Position numbers and translations under genes: made by a program. This document shows, piece by piece, positions 25,753 to 34,081 of a DNA stretch of 46,970 nucleotides (position 1 is the stretch's first letter; the number at the start of each line of letters is the position of its first letter). The DNA is from UBA6911 sp964481255 (GTDB lineage: Bacteria > Acidobacteriota > UBA6911). Under the pieces are notes generated by a model, which did not search any database, had not been told where the DNA came from, and worked only from the letters and a program-made list of their open reading frames with translations. The DNA is taken from the NCBI GenBank assembly GCA_964481255.1, contig CAYZTZ010000012.1, forward strand, positions 1 through 46,970. Direction: 5' to 3'.

Positions 25753-27243
25753 CTAGCCCCGGGCGGAGGCGGGCAATTCCGCCACCAGGCGAAGCGATAC
25801 GGTCAATTCATCCAGCTGGAAGTGCGGCCGCAGGAATGCCACGGCGCGGTAGGCCCCGGCCTTGCCCGGAATTTCCATGACCTCGATACGGGCGTCCCGC
25901 AGCGGGTATTGCGCTTTGGTCGCCGGCGAAGCGTTGTCATCGGGGGTCACATAATTGGTGATCCACTTGTTCAGCCACCGCTCGCATTCGGAGCGGGACG
26001 CGAAGCTGCCGATCTTGTCGCGCATCATGGCCTTGAGATAGTGCGCGAAGCGCGAAACCGCCATGATGTAGGGCAGCTGCGCCGCGAGGCGCGCATTGGC
26101 GTTGGCGGCGTCGCTGTCATACAGCTTCGGCTTATTGCACGACTGCACGCTGAAAAAGGCGGCGTAATCGGTTCCCTTGCAATGCACCAGGGGGACAAAG
26201 CCGAGATCCGCGAGTTCCTTTTCGCGCCGGTCCGTGATGGGGGTTTCCGTCGGGCACTTCATGGCGACGTCGCCCGAATCGGTGTAGAAGTTGTGCACCG
26301 GCAGCCCTTCGACCAGACCTCCGCCCTCCACGCCGCGGATCGCGGCGCACCAGCCGTAGAGAGCGAACGCCCTGGTCATGCGGGCGGCCAGCGCATAGGC
26401 CGCGTTCCCCCAGAGGTACTTGTGGTGATCCGCCCCGCCCACATGCTCTTCGAAGCCGAAACCTTCCACGGTCTTGGTTTCCTTGCCGTAAGGGAGGCGC
26501 AGCAGGATGCGCGGGCAGGTCAGGGCCACATAGCGCGAGTCCTCGGACGCCCGGAAGGATTTCCATTTCGCGTATTCGGTGGTGTCGAACACCTTGCCCA
26601 TATCGCGCGGCGCGTCCAGCTGCGTGAAGCTGTCGAGATTGAACATCTCCGGCGAGGCGGCCGAGAGGAAGGGCGCATGCGCGGCGGCCGCGACATTGGA
26701 GATCTTCTCCAGCAGCTCGATATCCTCGGGGCCGCGGCCGAATTCGTAGTCGCCGACGAGGGCGGCGAACGGCGAACCGCCGAACACGCCGAACTCCTCC
26801 TCATAGACCTTCTTGAACAGCGCGCTCTGATCGAACTCCGGAGCCCGCTGCAGGTCGCGCAGCAGCTCCTTTTTGGAAACGTTCAGAACCTTGACCTTCA
26901 GGTTGGAGCCGGTCTCGCTCTGGTCGAGCAGGTATTTCAAGCCGCGCCAGGAAGCTTCCAGCTTCTGGAACTGCTCGTGGTGAAGGATCTCGTTGAGCTG
27001 GATGGAAATCAGGTGATCGATCTGAGCGATGCGGGCGTTGATCATCGCTTCCGCGTCCTTGGAAACGGTCATCGCGCCTTCCAGAACCTGATGCACGAAT
27101 TCCGCCACCAGGTTCTTGCCGCGTTCGCGGCCCGCTGCGTCCTTGGCGAAGCGCCCTTCTTCGACGATCTGATCCAGCAGACTTCTTTCGATCACCTTTT
27201 CTACGGCCGGGGCCGCTTTGGATTTCTGTTGCGCGTCGCTCAT
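25753..27243 (-). CDS. tssC: T6SS sheath large subunit TssC (VipB)
   Basis: This 496-aa protein has the normal TssC length and forms the contractile sheath with TssB. Family segments are FQKLEASWRGLKYLLDQ, NVSKKELLRDLQRAPEFDQS, FGGSPFAALVGDYEF, LTCPRILLRLPYG, and SVQSCNKPKLYD. The C-terminal part includes LPYIMAVSRFAHYLKAM and ERWLNKWITNYV. The start ATG 27243 overlaps the tssB stop by 4 bp (ATGA), so the two subunits are translationally coupled. The hcp gene follows after 68 bp. Confidence 0.98.
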   Translation of the reverse strand: MSDAQQKSKAAPAVEKVIERSLLDQIVEEGRFAKDAAGRERGKNLVAEFVHQVLEGAMTVSKDAEAMINARIAQIDHLISIQLNEILHHEQFQKLEASWRGLKYLLDQSETGSNLKVKVLNVSKKELLRDLQRAPEFDQSALFKKVYEEEFGVFGGSPFAALVGDYEFGRGPEDIELLEKISNVAAAAHAPFLSAASPEMFNLDSFTQLDAPRDMGKVFDTTEYAKWKSFRASEDSRYVALTCPRILLRLPYGKETKTVEGFGFEEHVGGADHHKYLWGNAAYALAARMTRAFALYGWCAAIRGVEGGGLVEGLPVHNFYTDSGDVAMKCPTETPITDRREKELADLGFVPLVHCKGTDYAAFFSVQSCNKPKLYDSDAANANARLAAQLPYIMAVSRFAHYLKAMMRDKIGSFASRSECERWLNKWITNYVTPDDNASPATKAQYPLRDARIEVMEIPGKAGAYRAVAFLRPHFQLDELTVSLRLVAELPASARG

Positions 27244-27764
27244 TGATCGCCTCCTTCACCCTTGCCGCCCAGCTCGGATTTCAGCTTCTCCAGTTTTTCA
27301 CTGTTCTGGACGGCTTCAAGCAGGAGTTCCTCCAGCTTATCGTTGCCCTGCAGGGAGCCGCGCAGATCCGAAAGCTTGGTGCGCAGATCGAGCATTTCCT
27401 TGAGCGGCTTGACCTGGCGGGCGACCTGTTCCGGTTCGAAATCCGCCAGGCTCTTGAAATGCAGGTCCACCTTCAGCTGGCCCGCGTCGGGATCTTCGCT
27501 CAATTTGTTTTCAACGGAAAAAGACAAATGCGGTTTCATGCCCTCCAGGACGCTGTCGAAGTTGTCCGGAGTCACTTCCACGAATTTCCGCTCTTTGAGC
27601 TTCGGCAACGGCGTCTCCGGCTGGCCGGTGAAGTCGCCGAGAACGCCCATGACGAACGGAAGCTCTTTCACCTCGATCGTATCCCCGGTTTCCACGTCGT
27701 AGGTGACATGAACCCGGGGCGGGCGTACCCGATCGAGTTTATGCTGCGTGCTTTTGTTTGCCAT
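27240..27764 (-). CDS. tssB: T6SS sheath small subunit TssB (VipA)
   Basis: This 174-aa protein carries the family start HKLDRVRPPRVHVTYDV and the segments VKELPFVMGVLGDFTGQ, KFVEVTPDNFDSVLEGMKP, and DLHFKSLADFEPEQVARQV. It forms the sheath protomer with TssC and is the ClpV target in most systems. I chose ATG 27764 because an AAAGGGG ribosome site lies 6 bp upstream; an ATG two codons earlier sits directly on that site. It is the first gene of the eleven-gene minus-strand operon, with a leader of roughly 270 nt from the predicted promoter. Confidence 0.97.
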   Translation of the reverse strand: MANKSTQHKLDRVRPPRVHVTYDVETGDTIEVKELPFVMGVLGDFTGQPETPLPKLKERKFVEVTPDNFDSVLEGMKPHLSFSVENKLSEDPDAGQLKVDLHFKSLADFEPEQVARQVKPLKEMLDLRTKLSDLRGSLQGNDKLEELLLEAVQNSEKLEKLKSELGGKGEGGDQ

Positions 27765-27869
27765 TATCATCCCCTTTCCCTTGTGGAGCCGATTGCAATA
27801 CGCGGCTCTCGCGCAAGCAGCGCTAAAGCCGGGAGAAAAGCCGCCCCAAACGGGCGCTGCAAGATGTTG

Positions 27870-27889
27870 TTCCGGTCCGCGGACCGGAA
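27870..27889. promoter_or_regulatory. 20-bp perfect palindrome in tssB leader
   Basis: TTCCGGTCCG is followed directly by its reverse complement CGGACCGGAA. It lies about 105 bp upstream of the tssB start and 155 bp downstream of the predicted promoter. It could be an operator for a dimeric regulator, or an RNA stem in the leader. Confidence 0.5.
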
Positions 27890-28043
27890 GCATCCCGTTC
27901 AGGAAATTCCCCGGAATATACGGGCATCCGGATCCGCTCGCTGTTTTGTCCGTCCCATCCCCTCAGGTATTCCGAGCCGAGTCAACGGGAGCGTCGAATT
28001 CCTCCTGCATAGTCCTGAAAGTCTTCGCAAGAATTGCTGAATG

Positions 28044-28073
28044 AGTATAAGGGCGCATCCCGAAAGCCGTCAA
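28044..28073 (-). promoter_or_regulatory. Sigma70-type promoter for the tssB operon
   Basis: On the minus strand the sequence reads TTGACG, 18 bp, TATACT: five of six consensus bases in each box with near-optimal spacing. It points at tssB, about 270 nt away, within the 496-bp divergent gap between tssB and the first tssK. No promoter of similar quality was seen for tssK. Confidence 0.6.
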
Positions 28074-28260
28074 GATTTATCCCTAAAACCGTCGGCTCCG
28101 GGGGAAGCGTTTCCCCCCTTCGGCGCGGAAGCCCGCATCTCGCGCGGGACGCGGGAACAGGAAAGCCGGGCACAACACCCTCCTGCGCCTGTTTCATTCT
28201 ATCGGCATGTTTTCTTAAAACCTTTGCCTAATCAAGCTTTTTCTGGTAGTTTGGGGACCG

Positions 28261-29616
28261 ATGAAACAGCTCCAGCCCGTCATCTGGACAAAGGGGACCC
28301 TGCTCGGTCCACAGCACCTGCAGACTCAGGACCGCTTCATCGAAAGCTCTCTGAAATTCCGTGTGCAATCCCTGATTTCAAACCCCTGGGGCTTTCGGAC
28401 GCTGCAAGTCAACCAGGAAGCGCTTGCCGGAGGAGAATTCGCGCTCTCGGAGGCCTCCGGTATTTTCCCGGACGGACTGCTGTTTGATTTTCCGGCTTCC
28501 GAGCCGCCCCCTCCCTCGATTCCGCTGAAGGACGCGTTCGCGCCGGACCAGGATTGGATGGATATCTACCTGGCCATTCCCCATTACCGCCAGGGAGGAC
28601 TGAACGTCTCCGTGGCCGGGCAGAAAGCCGATACGCGGTATTGGGCGGATGTCATTGCCGTGCGGGACGAAAACTCAGGCCGCGCGGAGAAGCCCGTACA
28701 GGTGGCGCGCAAAAACTACCGTTTGCTGACCATGAATGATCCGCGGCAGGAATGTTCGGCCATGGGCGCCGCCAGGGTGCGCCGAAGCGAAACAGGGGCG
28801 CTTCAGCTCGATCCACGGTATGTGCCTCCGCTGCTGGATTTCGCCGCCAGCGAATACCTGAGCACCGTCGCCCGGCGGCTGGTGGAGATTCTGGCGGCCA
28901 AAAGCAGCATCCTCGCCGGGGTCCGGCGGCAAAAGAATCTAAGCCTGGCCGATTTCGGCACCGCGGATATCGCGCAATTCTGGCTGCTTCATACCGTCAA
29001 CAGCCACTTCCCGGAATTGCGTCACCTGTTCGAGACGCGCCACGGCCACCCCGAACGCCTCTACGAGACCATGCTTTCCCTGGCAGGCTGCCTGACCACC
29101 TTCTCTCCCAGGATCCATCCTCGCGACCTGCCCGTCTATCGGCATGATAACCTTTCCGAATGCTTCGGTGCTCTGGACGAAATCGTGCGGACGCTGCTTG
29201 AGACCGTCGTCCCCAGCAACTTCGTCTCGCTCCCGCTGAAGTCGGTGCAGCCTTCGATATACGCCGCCGCTTTGGCCGACGACAGATATTTTTCCGGGAC
29301 CCGGCTGTATCTTGCGATATCCGCGGAGATGAACCAGGCCGACCTGATTTCCAAGGCGCCGTATCTATTGAAAGTCTGCTCGGCCAACCACATCGAGCAT
29401 CTCGTGCGCCAGGCCCTGCCGGGAGCGGCGCTGACCCACGCGCCCAAGCCGCCCGCCGCCATCCCGGTAAAACTCAACTGCCAGTACTTCAGCATCCAGC
29501 AGTCCGGTGTGGCGTGGGAGGCCGTGGTCCGAGCGCGGAACCTGGCTGTCTATGTTCCCGGAGATTTTCCCTCTCCCCAGTTGGAGCTCATCATTCTGCT
29601 GCCGGAGGCGGCCTGA
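28261..29616 (+). CDS. tssK: T6SS baseplate subunit TssK, copy 1
   Basis: This 451-aa protein is a full-length TssK, the trimeric linker between the TssFG baseplate and the TssLM membrane complex. It begins KQLQPVIWTKGTLLGPQHLQ, has QFWLLHTVNSHFPELRHLF in the middle and, in the C-terminal domain, ALPGAALTHAPKPPAAIPV followed by QYFSIQQSGVAWEAV and VYVPGDFPSPQLEL. It stands alone, divergent from tssB, and its last 26 bp overlap the convergent methyltransferase gene. A second, clearly homologous tssK lies at 32714-34066. The start ATG 28261 is preceded by GGGG. Confidence 0.95.
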   Translation: MKQLQPVIWTKGTLLGPQHLQTQDRFIESSLKFRVQSLISNPWGFRTLQVNQEALAGGEFALSEASGIFPDGLLFDFPASEPPPPSIPLKDAFAPDQDWMDIYLAIPHYRQGGLNVSVAGQKADTRYWADVIAVRDENSGRAEKPVQVARKNYRLLTMNDPRQECSAMGAARVRRSETGALQLDPRYVPPLLDFAASEYLSTVARRLVEILAAKSSILAGVRRQKNLSLADFGTADIAQFWLLHTVNSHFPELRHLFETRHGHPERLYETMLSLAGCLTTFSPRIHPRDLPVYRHDNLSECFGALDEIVRTLLETVVPSNFVSLPLKSVQPSIYAAALADDRYFSGTRLYLAISAEMNQADLISKAPYLLKVCSANHIEHLVRQALPGAALTHAPKPPAAIPVKLNCQYFSIQQSGVAWEAVVRARNLAVYVPGDFPSPQLELIILLPEAA

Positions 29617-31114
29617 AGCCCTCGACCTCGATAAATCCCCCTGAAACCAGGGCCGCCGCGGCCTGGGCAAATTCCCCTTCGGGGGTGGTTGCCGGCAGAA
29701 CTTCATTCGCTATAAGAGCGCGCAGCAGGTCGCGTCCTGTGGCTCTGCCGTCGCACAAGGAGATCATGTGGGCCATCCAGGGCTGAGCGAGGCACTCCAT
29801 GTCGAACGGATAGCGGATCTGCAGCTTGCAGGATGAGGGATTCCAGGAGTCTCCCTCCAAATGATGCGTTACGACGAACTCCGCCTGATGCGAAGCATGC
29901 AGGGACGAATTCAGCATGATCGGCGCCACGGCGTCGCCGCAGGCTTCCGATTCCCAGCGCAGGAGCCATTCCCACGGGGAGCGCAAGGGTGAAGGCGGGG
30001 CCTGACGCCGAACGGTAAAAGTCCGGCGCGCCCCCGAACGCCGCTGGATGCAGATAAAGCCATAGACCAGCGACACGACCTTCAAGTCGCGAAACAGCTT
30101 GTTCCATCGTTCGCTTTCTTCGCGGGTGCGAAGAGTTTCCCGGTTGGCGCGCAGCGCGAAATCCTCCGGGTCCAATTCTTTGCGGACCAGCAACGCGACG
30201 TCAAAATCCTTTTCCGCGGCTCCGAGCCATTCGCGGATTCGATGTTCCAGCGGCCGTTCGGCCCGGTCGCTGCCCATAGTCAGCGCAATGAACCGGCCCC
30301 CGTCCCTGAGATGATCCGGCAGTCCTTCCACGATGCGGCGGGTTATTTCCTCCCCGTCCCGGCCGCCGCTGAAAAAAATCCACCTGGGCTCCATCGTCGG
30401 AACATACGGCGGGTGAGCCGCGATGACGTCAAAACGGACATTTTCAAAACTTCCATAAAGGTCGCTCGTGACAGCGGCCGCGTTGCCAATACCGTTCAGT
30501 TGCCGGTTGAACTCCGCGAAGCGGGTCGAACGGACGGAAATGTCTCCCGACCATGCCTGATCTGAACCGCGCTTCGCGGCCAGCAGGGCCCCGACGCCGG
30601 TCCCGCCGCAAAGATCGAGGAATACGCCGCGGGGCTGTTCGGGCAAATGCTGCAGGAACAAACGCGTGTTCGGGATAAAAGCGGGGTAAACGATATCTTC
30701 CGGCCCCGAGAATCCGGAACCGTCATACGAGCTCCAGCGGTCCGAAGCTATAAACAATTCTCCTACAGGGTACAGGGCGACGGCGCCATAGCACTCTGCG
30801 CTTTGAGATTTGTGCCGCAGGAGGCCCATATTCTCAAGAAGAGCCATTTTTGCGGCACCCAGAAAATGCCGGACAACCTCCGTCCCGACGGCTTCTCCGG
30901 CCAGAAACAGAGCGGTGAGGACATCCGCCTCCGATTCGGGGGAAGGGAGCGGAAGGCGCTTTTTAGGGTCAAGCTCGAAATCCCCCGGCCGCTTGAGATT
31001 CAATCGCCTGCATAGAAAAGCGTCGCTGTAATCCGCCGATCGAAGAAATTCCAGCAATTCGCCGAATTGCCCGCTGCGGCCCAGAGTTTCCGCATCTGCA
31101 AGGGGCGATCCCAT
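29591..31114 (-). CDS. SAM-dependent methyltransferase, MTS/PrmC-like
   Basis: The protein is 507 aa. An N-terminal helical region (1-140) is followed by a class I methyltransferase domain, with motif I VFLDLCGGTGVGALLA near residue 165 and IAAHPPYVPTMEPRW at about 231-245. PrmC/HemK-like enzymes, which methylate glutamine side-chain amides, have NPPY here; the first residue is His in this protein (H234), so the substrate may differ. The C-terminal ~90 residues (MISLCDGRATGRDLL, then ALVSGGFIEV) look like a winged-helix or PqqD-like module. It overlaps the upstream gene as TAATG with a GAGGAAG ribosome site, so the two genes are coupled. Its location inside the T6SS locus suggests modification of a T6SS part. 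Confidence 0.85.
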   Translation of the reverse strand: MGSPLADAETLGRSGQFGELLEFLRSADYSDAFLCRRLNLKRPGDFELDPKKRLPLPSPESEADVLTALFLAGEAVGTEVVRHFLGAAKMALLENMGLLRHKSQSAECYGAVALYPVGELFIASDRWSSYDGSGFSGPEDIVYPAFIPNTRLFLQHLPEQPRGVFLDLCGGTGVGALLAAKRGSDQAWSGDISVRSTRFAEFNRQLNGIGNAAAVTSDLYGSFENVRFDVIAAHPPYVPTMEPRWIFFSGGRDGEEITRRIVEGLPDHLRDGGRFIALTMGSDRAERPLEHRIREWLGAAEKDFDVALLVRKELDPEDFALRANRETLRTREESERWNKLFRDLKVVSLVYGFICIQRRSGARRTFTVRRQAPPSPLRSPWEWLLRWESEACGDAVAPIMLNSSLHASHQAEFVVTHHLEGDSWNPSSCKLQIRYPFDMECLAQPWMAHMISLCDGRATGRDLLRALIANEVLPATTPEGEFAQAAAALVSGGFIEVEGFRPPPAAE

Positions 31115-32481
31115 TACTTCCTCATCGCAACCAGAAGAACAGCGATTACGGCAAGCAGAAACACAATCACGCCGATCAGCACCGGGACCAGGTACGAGGT
31201 CCGTTCTCCCGGGGCCGGTGCCTGTGGAGTTTGAGCCGGCGGCGCAGCCGCTTCTACCGGGGCTTCCTCAGCCGGAAGCGGAGTCCCGAACATGCGAGTG
31301 TATTCTCCCGGCGCGGCCGGCGGTTGCGCCGGAGCAGGGCCTGCGATGGACGTTTCCTGGGGAGAATCGCCGAAAATGCGCGTAAATTCTCCGGCCGGAC
31401 GATCATGGACCTGGGGCGGCCGCGGAATTTCGGCGGCTTCCACGGGCTTCTGCCGAATGTCCGCCGCAAGATCGGATGGCCCCGGGATTGGAGCGCCCGG
31501 GGAAGGTGCGCTGGTTCCGACAGCGCCGCTATTGAAAAGGCCGGTCCATTCGCCTTCAGGCTGCTGAGGCTGCAGTGTCGGAGGCATCGGCCCGGAGGCG
31601 CCGGCCGCGTTGAACAACCGCGTGAACTCTCCCGGCCCGGGCCGGGAAGGAGGGGCCGTCGGCGCCGGAGGTGCTTTCAGAGAATCCGCTGAAGGTTCGC
31701 CGACAGGCGGTGCGGCCGCCTGAAACATGCGCGTGAACTCCCCCGGCTCGGGCCGGGCGGCTGAAGGAACCGGCGCCGGGCTTTCAGGCGGCTTCGAAAC
31801 ATCGGCGGCGGGCGGGACGGCGGTCTGAAATAATTGAGTGAATTCTCCTTGCGAGGGTTGTGAAGGCGGAAGTGTTTCTGCGGCATCCGGCACGGGTTCG
31901 CCGATCGGCGGCGCAGCCGCCTGGAACAACTGCGTAAACTCGCCCGGCGCAGATGGGGAAACCGGGGGCGGACCGGTCGGCGCGGGAGGCGTTTTGGGGA
32001 CATCCGGCACGGGTTCGCCGATCGGCGGCGCAGCCGCTTGAAAAATTTCCGTAAATGACGGTACCGGCCGGGCCGTCTCCTGCTCCGGCGGCGGGCCGGC
32101 AGCAACGGCGGAAATAGAAGGCTTTTCAGCCTGCCCGGGCGAGGACGCAAGCGGAGGCACTCTCCAGACCCCGGCTCTGGTGAAATCTTCGGTTTTGCGC
32201 GGCGTGGACATCATGCGCTCTTTCAGTTTCGACAGGTTCGGAAAAGTTTCCGTTACGACATAAGGCGTGCCTCGATTGTCGCCGACCTCCAAAAGTTCAG
32301 GAAATTCCCGGCGATCGGCGTTTCGCAATCTTTCGAGAAAATCCGCCTGTCTGCGGGCGAGTTCGCCGGGGAACAGAAATACCGTGACTTTCCTGCCGGT
32401 CGCGATTTCAAGCGCCGTAAAAGTCTTCGCGCTTGCGTCCTCGATCAGTTCAAGCAGCCTGAATCTATCGTCGAAGCTCAT
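31114..32481 (-). CDS. Kinase-lobe protein with GEFTRMF repeats
   Basis: The protein is 455 aa. Residues 1-90 resemble a Ser/Thr kinase N-lobe (FRLLELIEDASAKTFTALE, then ATGRKVTVFLFP) without the glycine loop or the lysine, so it should be inactive. Residues ~100-425 are Pro/Ala-rich and carry about eight copies of a short motif: PSFTEIFQAAAPP, GEFTQLFQAAAPP, GEFTQLFQTAVPP, GEFTRMFQAAAPP, GEFTRLFNAAG, GEWTGLFNSG, GEFTRIFG and GEYTRMFG. The last ~25 residues form a transmembrane helix with a basic end, so it is probably tail-anchored with the repeats in the cytoplasm. The start ATG 32481 has a GGAG site. Two kinases lie nearby, and the invariant Thr is a possible phosphosite (inference). Confidence 0.85.
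   Translation of the reverse strand: MSFDDRFRLLELIEDASAKTFTALEIATGRKVTVFLFPGELARRQADFLERLRNADRREFPELLEVGDNRGTPYVVTETFPNLSKLKERMMSTPRKTEDFTRAGVWRVPPLASSPGQAEKPSISAVAAGPPPEQETARPVPSFTEIFQAAAPPIGEPVPDVPKTPPAPTGPPPVSPSAPGEFTQLFQAAAPPIGEPVPDAAETLPPSQPSQGEFTQLFQTAVPPAADVSKPPESPAPVPSAARPEPGEFTRMFQAAAPPVGEPSADSLKAPPAPTAPPSRPGPGEFTRLFNAAGASGPMPPTLQPQQPEGEWTGLFNSGAVGTSAPSPGAPIPGPSDLAADIRQKPVEAAEIPRPPQVHDRPAGEFTRIFGDSPQETSIAGPAPAQPPAAPGEYTRMFGTPLPAEEAPVEAAAPPAQTPQAPAPGERTSYLVPVLIGVIVFLLAVIAVLLVAMRK
31884..32037. repeat. 37-bp direct repeats inside repeat-protein gene
   Basis: Identical 37-bp segments lie at 31884-31920 and 32001-32037, both starting CATCCGGCACGGGTTCGCCG. The period is 117 bp, exactly 39 codons, so the duplication keeps the frame. 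It encodes the AAPPIGEPVPD part of two adjacent motif units and points to recent unit duplication. Confidence 0.85.
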
Positions 32482-32713
32482 GGGTTCGCTCCGTGTTACC
32501 CAGCATGTTACCTTGGACGCGACACCGCAAGCAAGGCGGCGCTGCGGCCCGGGCTTCCGGTTGCCGGCCGCGGGGTGCGGTGCCGCCGGCAGGCTGCAAA
32601 ATGGACTGGCTTCCCCAGGCCGCTGTGGAGTAATCTCATAGGGAACTCGCGCAGGCAGGTTGGATGTAGGACGGGGCTGCCCGGATTCCAAGCGTAAGAA
32701 AGATAAGAGAAAA
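32482..32713. other. Divergent region, repeat protein and tssK copy 2
   Basis: This 232-bp gap lies between two divergent genes. It has GTTACC twice, 12 bp apart, at about 32496-32513. On the minus strand a weak TTGCTT, 18 bp, TAACAT pair precedes the repeat-protein gene. No strong promoter toward tssK copy 2 was found. Confidence 0.3.
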
Positions 32714-34066
32714 ATGAAGCAGCTATCGAGGGTTGTGTGGTCCGAAGGCATGTACCTCGCTCCGCATCATTTTCAGGTGCAGAGCAGGTATTTCGAAGAC
32801 TCCATTCAATTCGCCGCTGCAGCTCTTTGTTTCGAACCCTACGGCTTTTCCGGGTTCGGATTGGACGCGGAAGCTTTGCGCAACGGGACATTGGCGCTTC
32901 TGCACGCGCGCGGGATCATGCCCGACGGGCTGCCGTTCCAGATGCCGGACTGCGACGCCTTGCCCGAGGCGCGCCCCGTGGCGGATCTGTTCCCTCCGAC
33001 GCGGGACAAAATCACCGTGCTGCTGGCAATTCCGGAGCACAAACCCGGCGGAGCGAATTGCGCGCAATCTGAGGAGGAAAACGGCCGGACGCGATACCGG
33101 GCCGAGACGAAAGCCGTCCCTGACGAAACCACGGGCCGCGATGAGAAACCGGTACGGTTGGGCCGCAAGAATTTTTCACTGCTGCTGGATACCGAAATGC
33201 AGGACGGGGTTCTGGGACTGCCGATCGCCGTCGTCCTGCGCGACGGCACGGGTCACTATATTTTCGATCCGGATTTCATTCCCCCGGTGACCGTCGTCGC
33301 CGCAAGCGACCGGCTGATGCACCTTCTGAAGCGCCTGGTGGAAATACTGGATGAGAAAAGCGCCTCTCTCTCGCAAGGCGGCGCGGCCGCCGCGCGCACC
33401 TGGGCCGAATACTCGACGCGGGATATCGCCCAGTTCTGGCTGCTGCATACGGTGAATTCCGCGCTGTCGACGCTGCGCCAGACCTATGCAGCGCGATCGG
33501 CACATCCGGAGCAGTTGTTTGTTCAGATGCTGCGGCTCGGAGGCGCCCTGTGCACCTTTGCCATGGAATCCCACCCGCGCGATCTGCCCCTTTACAACCA
33601 CGGCGACCTGGCGGGATGTTTCGGCGCTCTGGATCGTCATATCCGCGCGCACCTCGAGGCCGTCGTCCCCACGAACGTGATTTCCGTCCCGCTGCGCAAA
33701 TTCGCGGATTATCTTTATGAGGGGGAGATTTCGGACCAGCGCTGCCTGGACCGCGCGCGCTGGATTTTTTCGATCCGCAGCTCCGCCGGCGAGGTGGACG
33801 TCATCGCCAAGACGCCGCAACTGGTCAAGATCTGTTCCAGGCTCTTTGTTCCGAAGCTGGTTGAAAGGGCGCTGCCGGGCATGGGATTGACGCACCTGCC
33901 CACCGCGCCCGCCGCGATTTCTGCCCACGTGGACTCTCACTATTTCAGCGTCAGCCGTTCCGGTCCATGCTGGGAGCACATTGTGCAGACGCGGCAGGTG
34001 GGGATCTATGTCCCCGGCGAATTGCCCGATCCGGAACTCGAACTGCTGATTATCCTGGAATCCTGA
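32714..34066 (+). CDS. tssK: T6SS baseplate subunit TssK, copy 2
   Basis: This 450-aa protein is a second full-length TssK. It starts KQLSRVVWSEGMYLAPHHFQ, the canonical TssK opening, and has QFWLLHTVNSALSTLRQTY, ALPGMGLTHLPTAPAAISAH, YFSVSRSGPCWEHIVQTR and VGIYVPGELPDPELELLI. It is nearer the textbook motif pattern (APHHFQ) than copy 1 and sits directly before tssL and tssM, the usual tssK place. Thus copy 2 is probably the standard linker to the membrane complex. I chose ATG 32714 at the family start; an upstream in-frame codon at 32660 would add 18 non-family residues. Confidence 0.95.
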   Translation: MKQLSRVVWSEGMYLAPHHFQVQSRYFEDSIQFAAAALCFEPYGFSGFGLDAEALRNGTLALLHARGIMPDGLPFQMPDCDALPEARPVADLFPPTRDKITVLLAIPEHKPGGANCAQSEEENGRTRYRAETKAVPDETTGRDEKPVRLGRKNFSLLLDTEMQDGVLGLPIAVVLRDGTGHYIFDPDFIPPVTVVAASDRLMHLLKRLVEILDEKSASLSQGGAAAARTWAEYSTRDIAQFWLLHTVNSALSTLRQTYAARSAHPEQLFVQMLRLGGALCTFAMESHPRDLPLYNHGDLAGCFGALDRHIRAHLEAVVPTNVISVPLRKFADYLYEGEISDQRCLDRARWIFSIRSSAGEVDVIAKTPQLVKICSRLFVPKLVERALPGMGLTHLPTAPAAISAHVDSHYFSVSRSGPCWEHIVQTRQVGIYVPGELPDPELELLIILES

Positions 34067-34081
34067 CAAGGAGACCCCGAT

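Noticed and set aside
28224..28253. TTGCCT-17-TAGTTT as a promoter for tssK copy 1
   Set aside because: The -10 would lie about 10 bp from the ATG, leaving no room for the transcription start and ribosome site.
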